NCBI GenBank assembly: GCA_023487645.1 | Contig: JAMDBX010000043.1 | Location: 1 to 7,881 of the forward strand | Source: Patescibacteria group bacterium | GTDB taxonomy: Bacteria > Patescibacteria > Microgenomatia > Daviesbacterales > UBA10151 | Length of the DNA: 7,881 nt | Reading direction: 5' to 3' | Shown: positions 1 through 5,171 of the stretch, one piece after another | Position numbering within the stretch: position 1 is the stretch's first letter | Layout of the letters: every line of letters begins with the position of its first letter | Translations under genes and position numbers: made by a program | The notes under the pieces: generated by a model | The model's database searches: none | What the model saw: the letters and a program-made list of their open reading frames with translations, nothing else | Told to the model about the DNA's origin: nothing

Positions 1-362
1 AAAAAGGTGTCGAATACTTCTAACTTTGCCGGTTCGGTCAAGAAAACGGACATAATTATAGAATCTTTTCCGTTACTATTTAGTAGTTGATATATTAAAA
101 GGGTTCTTTCGCTTGGTTGCTCGGCAGAAAATATAACTTCCAGATGGGTTCCCAAATCATTTAGGAATTGATGTACTTGCTCTCTATGTAAGCGCGGGTG
201 GCCTTGTATATTTTCGTTTTGAATATAATCCCAGCAGATGTCCCCGGCGGGCTGACATTCCGGGTCTTTAGCAAAGATTCTACTCGCTAATATATAAACA
301 AGTCTTTCCTTGTAAGGAATAATATTGTAGCCACCCAAATGTTCAGGCCTCTCAATTTCCAT
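1..362 (-). CDS. Hypothetical protein, 3' end beyond window
   Basis: This reading frame is open on the minus strand from an ATG at 362 to the window edge (120 codons, no stop), so the C-terminus is missing. The protein begins MEIERPEHLGGYNIIPYKER and is soluble-looking: no signal peptide, no membrane segment, mixed charged and hydrophobic residues, and two cysteines (in ECQP and DICW). I do not recognise the family. An in-frame ATG at 380 would add six residues (MLTNKY). I prefer 362 because the ATG at 380 overlaps the -10 box of a good promoter (TTGACA 404-409, TATATA 380-385). No Shine-Dalgarno precedes either start. It lies 43 nt downstream of tsaD on the same strand but appears to have its own promoter. 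Coding status rests on the long open frame and promoter placement; function unknown. Confidence 0.6.
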   Translation of the reverse strand, partial: MEIERPEHLGGYNIIPYKERLVYILASRIFAKDPECQPAGDICWDYIQNENIQGHPRLHREQVHQFLNDLGTHLEVIFSAEQPSERTLLIYQLLNSNGKDSIIMSVFLTEPAKLEVFDTF

Positions 363-379
363 ATATTTATTAGTCAACA

Positions 380-409
380 TATATAAAATTTTTTAAGGCT
401 ATTTGTCAA
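380..409 (-). promoter_or_regulatory. Promoter for the partial gene 1-362
   Basis: Read on the minus strand there is a perfect -35 TTGACA (404-409), an 18-nt spacer and a -10-like TATATA (380-385). The -35 box overlaps the TGA stop codon of tsaD (406-408). Predicted transcription start is about 373-375, giving a leader of only about a dozen nucleotides before the ATG at 362. Called by eye from consensus. Confidence 0.5.
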
Positions 410-1632
410 TAGGAAAGAGAAAGGTTGGGGTTGGCTTGAAGTTTAAAAGGCGAGATCGGGTGGTAGTTGTAAAAGGCGGCAGCAGCGATGTAGGCGGCGT
501 TATCAGTACATAAATTGACCGGGGGAATGAAAATTTCACCACGTGCGATATTTTGCTCAACCGCCTTGATAAGGCGGGAAGAAATGGTCTTATTAGCCGC
601 AACTCCTCCTGCTACAACAATTTGTTCAACATTATATTTTCGAGCTGCTGCAATAGTCTTTTCTATTAATACATCGGCAATAGCCTCTTCGATAGCAGCG
701 GCCAAATCAGCCAGGAGCTGTGTGTTTTGTTTAAACTCTTTTACTTCTTCCTTTTGAATGAGGTTGGCAACGGCAGTTTTCAGTCCGGAAAAAGAGAAAT
801 CAAAATCACCCGAGTCAATCATCGGCCGGGGTAATTTAAAGGCCTTGGGGTTTCCTTTTTGGGCTAGTTTAGAAATCTCCGGACCTCCGGGATAAGCAAG
901 TCCCATGAGCCGGGCGCATTTATCAAAACATTCACCAGCCGCATCATCCCGGGTACCCCCTAAATATTGATATTTACCGTGGCCTTTTAAGAGCACTAAA
1001 TCCGTATGGCCCCCGGAGATGAGCAAACCAAGGCAGGGAAAAGAGGGAATAGTGTTGTCATTGCGAGCGAACCGGCTTTTGCCGGAGAGCGCGGCAATCT
1101 CTGAGATAGATTGCTTCGCCACTTTGTGGTCTCGCAACGACGGACTATTTATCCAGTTAGCGTAAAAATGGCCTAAAAGATGATGGACAGGGATTAAAGG
1201 TTTTTTCCAAACCAGGGCCAAGGTTTTGGCAGTTTCCACCCCGACCAGCAGTGAGCCGATCAAACCGGGCCCTTGGGTGACGGCTATGGCATCAATACTT
1301 GAAATACTTTCTTTGTCATTGTGGACTTGATCCGGAATCTTTTTAGATCCTGAATCGAGCCTTCGAGGCCGTGAGCCCTCAGGCCGAATCGGTTCAGGAT
1401 GACTATGTAGGTTGGCTTGCAGAAGCGCTTCCTGAATGACCGGAATGATGGATTTTAGCTGTTCTCTGGCAGCTTGCTCGGGAATAATGCCACCATATTT
1501 AGATTGCAACTGGGCGGAGGAAGCCACAATATTGGATAATATTTGTACTCCACTATTGGTTTTTTGCATAACTGCAGCCGCCGTTTCATCACAACTACTC
1601 TCAATTCCCAGAATAATTTTTGGTTGGTCCAT
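406..1632 (-). CDS. tsaD: tRNA N6-adenosine threonylcarbamoyltransferase TsaD
   Basis: TsaD transfers the threonylcarbamoyl group from threonylcarbamoyl-AMP (made by TsaC/Sua5) to A37 of ANN-decoding tRNAs, working with TsaB and TsaE in the cytoplasm. Family motifs seen: N-terminal GIESSCDET (residues 9-17), PEQAAREQ (51-58), TQGPGLIGSL (119-128), metal-binding VHHLLGH (149-155), LLISGGHT (203-210), DDAAGECFDK (229-238), YPGGP (247-251), FSFSGLK (279-285), VVAGGVAANK (339-348) and CTDNAAYIA (375-383) with the metal-ligand aspartate. At 408 aa it is longer than the usual ~340 aa. The excess is two insertions, about residues 76-109 and 163-193, each encoded by a palindromic repeat listed separately. 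All catalytic motifs are intact, so it is probably functional. Start ATG at 1632: a -10 box TACAAT (1639-1644) lies exactly 6 nt upstream with no Shine-Dalgarno, suggesting a leaderless mRNA. Divergent from the nuclease at 1772. TsaB, TsaC and TsaE are not in the window. Confidence 0.96.
   Translation of the reverse strand: MDQPKIILGIESSCDETAAAVMQKTNSGVQILSNIVASSAQLQSKYGGIIPEQAAREQLKSIIPVIQEALLQANLHSHPEPIRPEGSRPRRLDSGSKKIPDQVHNDKESISSIDAIAVTQGPGLIGSLLVGVETAKTLALVWKKPLIPVHHLLGHFYANWINSPSLRDHKVAKQSISEIAALSGKSRFARNDNTIPSFPCLGLLISGGHTDLVLLKGHGKYQYLGGTRDDAAGECFDKCARLMGLAYPGGPEISKLAQKGNPKAFKLPRPMIDSGDFDFSFSGLKTAVANLIQKEEVKEFKQNTQLLADLAAAIEEAIADVLIEKTIAAARKYNVEQIVVAGGVAANKTISSRLIKAVEQNIARGEIFIPPVNLCTDNAAYIAAAAFYNYHPISPFKLQANPNLSLSY
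1057..1141. repeat. Palindromic repeat element A inside tsaD
   Basis: This 85-bp element is bounded by imperfect inverted arms, GTCATTGCGAG (1057-1067) and CTCGCAACGAC (1131-1141), pairing at 10 of 11 positions. Between them are three small hairpins: CCGGC/GCCGG with a TTTT loop (1072-1085), GCAATCT/AGATTGC (1094-1114) and CCAC/GTGG with a TTT loop (1119-1129). The whole can fold as a three-armed cloverleaf. On the coding (minus) strand it is translated without a stop as about residues 164-192 of TsaD (SLRDHKVAKQ...FARND), where other TsaD proteins have only a short loop. From general knowledge, GTCATTGCGAG...GCAATCT sequences are dispersed repeats in many bacterial genomes, normally intergenic. 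Copy number in this genome cannot be seen here. Confidence 0.8.
1315..1403. repeat. Palindromic repeat element B inside tsaD
   Basis: This 89-bp element begins GTCAT (1315-1319) and ends ATGAC (1399-1403). A perfect 8-bp inverted repeat, ATCCTGAA (1347-1354) with TTCAGGAT (1393-1400), encloses the hairpins GCCT/AGGC (1359-1369) and GGCC...GGCC (1367-1385), which overlap and so are alternatives. The other half carries GGAATCT/AGATCC (1334-1350), an imperfect hairpin. On the coding strand it reads through as about residues 77-106 of TsaD (HPEPIRPEGS...VHND), an insertion relative to normal TsaD between the helix ending LLQANL and the strand IDAIAVTQGPG. Its ends resemble dispersed GTCATCCTGAA and GATCCGGAAT repeats seen in other bacteria (general knowledge). 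Confidence 0.78.
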
Positions 1633-1638
1633 AGAAGT

Positions 1639-1644
1639 ATTGTA
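1639..1644 (-). promoter_or_regulatory. -10 box for leaderless tsaD transcript
   Basis: TACAAT on the minus strand is followed by ACTTCT and then the ATG at 1632, which puts the expected transcription start at or next to the start codon. No convincing -35 is visible; the -35 position falls in the inverted repeat at 1665-1682. Called from consensus and spacing only. Confidence 0.45.
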
Positions 1645-1664
1645 CTCTAAAATGAACCGTAAGA

Positions 1665-1682
1665 CATTCCGCTTCAGGAATG
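1665..1682. repeat. Short inverted repeat in divergent promoter region
   Basis: CATTCC (1665-1670), a 6-nt loop GCTTCA and GGAATG (1677-1682) form a perfect 6-bp dyad about 33-50 bp upstream of the tsaD start. There is no T-tract, so it is not a convincing terminator. It could be an operator overlapping the tsaD -35 position, or a relic of the CATTCCGG-type dispersed repeats; neither is shown. Confidence 0.35.
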
Positions 1683-1735
1683 ATTAAACAAAAATTCATT
1701 GCTGATCTGATATTAAATGTTCTATATTGTCCATC

Positions 1736-1765
1736 TTGTGCTAAAGTTTAGTTTTGGTCTACTTT
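1736..1765 (+). promoter_or_regulatory. Promoter for the PD-(D/E)XK nuclease gene
   Basis: A -10-like TACTTT (1760-1765) lies exactly 6 nt before the ATG at 1772, with a weak -35 TTGTGC (1736-1741) and an 18-nt spacer. No Shine-Dalgarno is present, so a leaderless mRNA is likely. Prediction from consensus and spacing only. Confidence 0.4.
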
Positions 1766-1771
1766 GGATAG

Positions 1772-2605
1772 ATGATCAACCATCGTCCGAATACTTTTGT
1801 CAAAGATGCCCTGTTTTTATCCCATACCAGCTTGAATGATTTTTTGATTTGTCCCCGAACCTTTTTTTTAAAAAATGTTTACCGTAGCCCCAAAACCGGT
1901 TATAAAATCCAGATCACTTCACCCTTTTTAGCCTTAGGAGCTACTATTCATGACACTATAAAATGGTATTTAGAGATTGGGGAAAATTCTTCTTTGCTTA
2001 AAACCGAGGATCAGTTTCGTAACCACTGGTGGAAATATCATGGTAAAAGAGGGGGGTTTGTTTCCCGGGAAGAGGAAGCGGCTTTTGGGACCAGGGGTCT
2101 GAAAATGCTGGAAAATTTTACCCAAAACCAAGCTTGTTTGGGTTCCCGTATCCCTTTACCTGTTTTCCCAAAATATCCTTTGTCTGAAGGTGTTATTTTG
2201 CACGGCAATATGGATTATATCGGAAAGCTTTCGGATGGAAGTTTGCAGGTAATTGATTTTAAAACCGGGTCAAAAGACGAGGATAATCCGATGCAGCTGT
2301 ATATTTATGCAATTTTGGCAGAAAATTATTTCAGGAAGGAAGTTTCCCGGGCCTCCTTTTGGTATTTAGACCGTGATGATAACCCCAAAGAGGTAGTGTT
2401 AGATTCCTTGGAGGCAAAGATTGACTGGCTGACACAAAGGGGTCAAGAGATAAAAAAAGCTATTGAGGAAAATAATTGGCAGTGCATCCAGGGTGAGTCT
2501 TTGTGCCGTGATTGCCGGGATTATGGGGCAATTTTGGAGGGCAAAGGAGAGCTGGTTTTTATCGACCATGCTTATAAGAAAGAGATTTATTTTCTAAAAA
2601 AATAA
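1772..2605 (+). CDS. PD-(D/E)XK superfamily nuclease, RecB/Cas4-like
   Basis: A 277-aa protein with the nuclease core of the RecB/AddB/Cas4 branch of the PD-(D/E)XK superfamily, metal-dependent enzymes that cut or resect DNA. The N-terminus has the typical SHTSLNDFLICPRTFF block (about residues 17-32). His60 lies in LGATIHDTI (motif I). GNMDYIG gives Asp148 and VIDFKTG gives Asp162 and Lys164 (the D-x-K catalytic pair). QLYIYA (175-180) is the conserved Q-x3-Y helix, here QLYIY. Cys27 plus a C-terminal cluster Cys238, Cys245 and Cys248 could hold an iron-sulfur cluster as in Cas4/AddB, although the spacing (C-x6-C-x2-C) is not the usual C-x2-C-x5-C. No helicase domain and no cas genes are nearby, so it is a stand-alone enzyme; DNA repair or processing is inferred. 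Start ATG 1772 is supported by a -10 box 6 nt upstream. Convergent with thpR, with 68 bp between the stops. Confidence 0.85.
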   Translation: MINHRPNTFVKDALFLSHTSLNDFLICPRTFFLKNVYRSPKTGYKIQITSPFLALGATIHDTIKWYLEIGENSSLLKTEDQFRNHWWKYHGKRGGFVSREEEAAFGTRGLKMLENFTQNQACLGSRIPLPVFPKYPLSEGVILHGNMDYIGKLSDGSLQVIDFKTGSKDEDNPMQLYIYAILAENYFRKEVSRASFWYLDRDDNPKEVVLDSLEAKIDWLTQRGQEIKKAIEENNWQCIQGESLCRDCRDYGAILEGKGELVFIDHAYKKEIYFLKK

Positions 2606-2636
2606 GGTATCTTTCTTGCGATAATTGCATTGTCTT

Positions 2637-2658
2637 AAAAAAAAGAAGCTTTTTGCTT
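2637..2658 (-). terminator. Weak intrinsic terminator after thpR
   Basis: On the minus strand AAGC (2658-2655), an AAAAA loop and GCTT (2649-2646) are followed by C and eight T residues (2644-2637). The stem is only 4 bp, so the call relies on the T-tract and its position 16 nt past the thpR stop. Confidence 0.4.
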
Positions 2659-2673
2659 AAAAAATAGTAGGGG

Positions 2674-3270
2674 TTAACTTAAGGCTGGAAGTTGGTAATC
2701 TTGCCCTTCCTTTTCTAATTGGATCTCAGCCAAGGTATTGTGTTTGTGGAAACCGTCTTCGGGGATTGACTGGAAAAGTTTGATCGAGGTAATTTGAATA
2801 GGGTCAAAATTATCCATCATCATTTCTTGGAAAACAGTTTCTTTCTCCGGCTGCAGATGAAAATCTTTATTGGTTTTAGCAATGGCAATATGGGGGATGA
2901 AGCGGCGTTCGTCAGGATCCAACCCCAGCTTTTCTAATCCGTCTTTAATCCTTTCTCGGATAATCATTAATTTATCAATATCACCTTTAGCACCGATCCA
3001 CAGAATATGGGCATGGTGGAGATTAGGGAAACCGTCAATGTAGGCCGGGGTGATGGCAAAGGGAGGAATTCCCCGAACCGCTTCCCGGATAATTTCAGTG
3101 ATTTTTTCTCGCAGTCGGGGAGGCTGCTCGCCGATAAAGGCGATAGTTAAATGGAGTTTATTACTGTCGGTTAAACGCACTCCGGGTATTACCTGTTGTA
3201 ACTGTTGTTGAACAACCTCCAACTGTTTTTGACTATTTTCCGGAATTTCCAAAGCGATAAAAAAACGCAT
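2674..3270 (-). CDS. thpR: RNA 2',3'-cyclic phosphodiesterase (2H family)
   Basis: This 198-aa protein belongs to the LigT/ThpR branch of the 2H phosphoesterases, cytoplasmic enzymes that open 2',3'-cyclic phosphates on RNA ends to 2'-phosphates (some also ligate tRNA halves in vitro). It starts with the typical MRFFIALEIPE. The first catalytic motif is HLTI (His40, Thr42) followed by AFIGE; the second is RFIPHIAIAK (His127). The second motif normally reads H-x-T, but here Ala129 replaces the Thr/Ser. Both catalytic histidines are present, so activity is plausible. A Gln-rich stretch (QQQLQQ, about residues 21-26) sits in the first helix. The ATG at 3270 is 9 nt past the vanW stop, so the two are probably cotranscribed. 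AAGGAG lies within the last vanW codons, 12 nt upstream of the ATG. A -10-like TAAAAT (3277-3282), 6 nt from the ATG, could also drive it separately. No RNA ligase or other RNA-repair gene is nearby. Confidence 0.92.
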   Translation of the reverse strand: MRFFIALEIPENSQKQLEVVQQQLQQVIPGVRLTDSNKLHLTIAFIGEQPPRLREKITEIIREAVRGIPPFAITPAYIDGFPNLHHAHILWIGAKGDIDKLMIIRERIKDGLEKLGLDPDERRFIPHIAIAKTNKDFHLQPEKETVFQEMMMDNFDPIQITSIKLFQSIPEDGFHKHNTLAEIQLEKEGQDYQLPALS

Positions 3271-3276
3271 AAAAGT

Positions 3277-3282
3277 ATTTTA
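3277..3282 (-). promoter_or_regulatory. Possible internal -10 box for thpR
   Basis: TAAAAT on the minus strand overlaps the TAA stop of the VanW gene and is followed by ACTTTT and the thpR ATG, the same 6-nt geometry as at tsaD. An AAGGAG just upstream argues equally for translation from the vanW message. Confidence 0.3.
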
Positions 3283-5097
3283 CTCCTTAGTGCCAACCAA
3301 ATACACTGCTTGCCAGGGACGGTAATTGGATTTAAAGGTTTCCGAAATTAAAGTTTCCCCATTTCTAGTGACAGTGCGGCTGAAGGAAACATTGGCTCCC
3401 CAAGCTGCCCAGTCTACTTGTTTGACTGTGCCTTTGGGTAGTGTCGGATCATCCTGGCGCAGCTCCGGAGGCGGCGGAGTTTGGCTGGAGATTTTTGGGG
3501 TAGTTAAAGTGGTGATGCGGCCGTCGTTGGCCCCGTAAATATCAACATAAAGGGTGGTGCCGGAAACGCGAGCTTGGATTAGGGCATAAGAGGGGGTATC
3601 GTTTTTAAATTTTAAATCAACAGAGGGGGCAAAAATCGTGGCATCCAGACCCGGAGGAAAACCTTGTTCATAATAACCTACCCGGTAAGCATGGGCTGTT
3701 CGTTCAATCACCGGCAAACCTGAGTTTAAAATTGCCCGGAAAAGGGTAGTGGAAACTTGGCACACACCCCCGCCGTCGTCTAAAACTGTGCGTCCCGATT
3801 TAATAACATAAGCCGGTTTATAGCCGGAGGCTCCGGAAATATCGCCCACGGTTTTAACAAAAGAAAAGGTCTCTCCTGGTGGAATTAAAGTTCCGTTGAT
3901 GCGGGAAGCTGCTAGGCCGATATTGTAAATCCTGTTATCGATGGAGCCGGCAAAATTGGATATTCCCTCACCTAAAAGACTGGTAATCCCGAAGGAGTTG
4001 GTGTCAGCGGTGGTGATTTTCGGTTGGGTAGTTTTGACGGAGAGGTTGATATCCCGATTATTTTTGCTTTTCAAAGCTTGGGTAATAAGCGCGGCCGTCA
4101 GGTCAATATCCAAACCCTTACCCTCTTTGGCCAGCTGAAACTTTTGGACCCTGATTTGTCCGCCGGTAGTATCAATGGTAAATTTAGCATCCTGAGGCGG
4201 CTGGTCAATTTGTTGGGAAAGGTTGCTAAGGTAGGCCGCAAGCTTATCTTTATCCACCAGCGGTTGGCTGTCAGTAACTCCGGTTTCTCCGATGGAAATT
4301 TCTCCAATTGTGACTTGATGGTTGTCGACCTGGGCCTGGACTAAATCGGGCTTGGTCTCGTTAAAATTTAGGATGGAAAGCAGTGTAGTCTGGTCAATGA
4401 CCCAGACATTATTTCCGTAATGCAGTTTAATGGGGTTTGTCCTAATATCTTCCAAAACTTGGCGGTAGCGCTGGGCACTTTCGGTGGTAAAGGTCGGCCG
4501 GACGGTTTTTAGAGGCAGAGTAGTAGGTTGGGGTCCGGTAAAGGTAAGGTAATTGTTGATTTGTCTAAGCAACTCTTTTTCGTCCAACTCTATCCCTTCG
4601 GCTGAGGAGGTAACATTGATGGTATCCTGAGAAACTAGTTGGGCGTTGACCGGGTTTTTGTTTACAGCCTGGCTGATTTGAGCAGTTTCTGCCTCAAGTA
4701 GTGTTTGTTTGCCGTAATCTAAATTCAGGGGGTAATCGATGTTTCCCCTGGCTGCCAAAAATTGGTCCCTTAAGTCCTGAAAGATGTTTTGTGACCTACC
4801 CAAAGAGTAAGCCTGCTGGACTTTTTGCTGCAGGTCGATTTCCGGCAGGGAATCTGCCGGGATGAGGGTAAAAAACTGGTCTTTATAGGTAAACTTTAAA
4901 GGTTCATTAAGTCTGGTCTGGAAGTTTGCCGAAAGCATTTTTTCCGCTACATCAGGAGAGACTCCTCCTACTAAAATGCCGGCGATTTTTACTCCCGGGT
5001 AAATGCGCTGGTTGTAATAAGCTAAAAAGGAAAGGTATCCTAGAAGTATTACAATCAAGCCTATTAAAAAATAAACAGGTATTTTTATTTTTTTCAT
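3280..5097 (-). CDS. VanW family protein, membrane-anchored, C-terminal G5-like
   Basis: A 605-aa envelope protein counted from the ATG at 5097. Residues 1-29 are MKKIK followed by a hydrophobic segment (about 5-27), a signal anchor placing the rest outside the membrane. Residues ~50-350 contain sequence resembling the putative peptidoglycan-binding repeats found before VanW domains, as in Bacillus YoaR. The VanW domain (about 385-520) carries LIPPGETFSF, the diagnostic DGGGVCQVSTT block with Cys446, and TAHAYRVGYYEQG. After a proline-rich linker (TPPPPE) a G5-like domain (about 555-600, ending NYRPWQAVYLVG) closes the protein. VanW was first seen in a vancomycin-resistance cluster, but its biochemical role is unknown; no other van genes are here, so this is not evidence of resistance. 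An in-frame TTG at 5139 would add 14 residues, but it lies inside the -35 box of the likely promoter, so I chose 5097. First gene of a unit with thpR, divergent from the solute-binding protein. Confidence 0.9.
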   Translation of the reverse strand: MKKIKIPVYFLIGLIVILLGYLSFLAYYNQRIYPGVKIAGILVGGVSPDVAEKMLSANFQTRLNEPLKFTYKDQFFTLIPADSLPEIDLQQKVQQAYSLGRSQNIFQDLRDQFLAARGNIDYPLNLDYGKQTLLEAETAQISQAVNKNPVNAQLVSQDTINVTSSAEGIELDEKELLRQINNYLTFTGPQPTTLPLKTVRPTFTTESAQRYRQVLEDIRTNPIKLHYGNNVWVIDQTTLLSILNFNETKPDLVQAQVDNHQVTIGEISIGETGVTDSQPLVDKDKLAAYLSNLSQQIDQPPQDAKFTIDTTGGQIRVQKFQLAKEGKGLDIDLTAALITQALKSKNNRDINLSVKTTQPKITTADTNSFGITSLLGEGISNFAGSIDNRIYNIGLAASRINGTLIPPGETFSFVKTVGDISGASGYKPAYVIKSGRTVLDDGGGVCQVSTTLFRAILNSGLPVIERTAHAYRVGYYEQGFPPGLDATIFAPSVDLKFKNDTPSYALIQARVSGTTLYVDIYGANDGRITTLTTPKISSQTPPPPELRQDDPTLPKGTVKQVDWAAWGANVSFSRTVTRNGETLISETFKSNYRPWQAVYLVGTKE

Positions 5098-5114
5098 AAA
5101 TTTGGGCTGGATTA

Positions 5115-5143
5115 ATTGTAAATTGTCCAAGCCATTCAATCAA
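5115..5143 (-). promoter_or_regulatory. Promoter of the vanW-thpR unit
   Basis: On the minus strand TTGATT (5138-5143), a 17-nt spacer and TACAAT (5115-5120) form a good sigma70-type promoter. The expected start near 5108 leaves a leader of about ten nucleotides before the ATG at 5097. This placement argues against the TTG at 5139 as the vanW start. Confidence 0.55.
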
Positions 5144-5159
5144 GCTAACCATATTGCGA

Positions 5160-5165
5160 TATAAT
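5160..5165 (+). promoter_or_regulatory. -10 box for the solute-binding protein gene
   Basis: A perfect TATAAT is followed by AAGTTA and a GTG codon at 5172, giving the leaderless spacing of 6 nt. The -35 is weak; TTCAAT at 5135-5140 is the best candidate and overlaps the -35 of the divergent vanW promoter. Confidence 0.5.
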
Positions 5166-5171
5166 AAGTTA

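Noticed and set aside
1057..1141. tRNA gene suggested by the cloverleaf-like fold
   Set aside because: No recognisable T-loop motif, acceptor stem geometry or anticodon arm; the arms fit a dispersed palindromic repeat, and the DNA is inside tsaD coding sequence.
1434..1451. CTGAATGACCGGAATGATG as a third repeat copy in tsaD
   Set aside because: It encodes normal conserved TsaD sequence (IIPVIQEAL region); the similarity to the repeat ends is probably chance.
406..1632. tsaD as a pseudogene because of the insertions
   Set aside because: The frame is intact over 408 codons and every catalytic and metal-binding motif is preserved.
1436..1687. 83-aa plus-strand open frame antisense to tsaD
   Set aside because: Antisense shadow of the conserved TsaD N-terminus with no promoter or ribosome site.
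1772..2605. Cas4 and a CRISPR-Cas locus
   Set aside because: The nuclease resembles the Cas4/RecB fold, but no cas1, cas2, effector gene or regularly spaced direct repeats are present in the window.
3280..5097. Vancomycin-resistance cluster
   Set aside because: Only a VanW-family domain is present; no vanH, vanA/B, vanX or vanRS genes, and VanW proteins are widespread without resistance.
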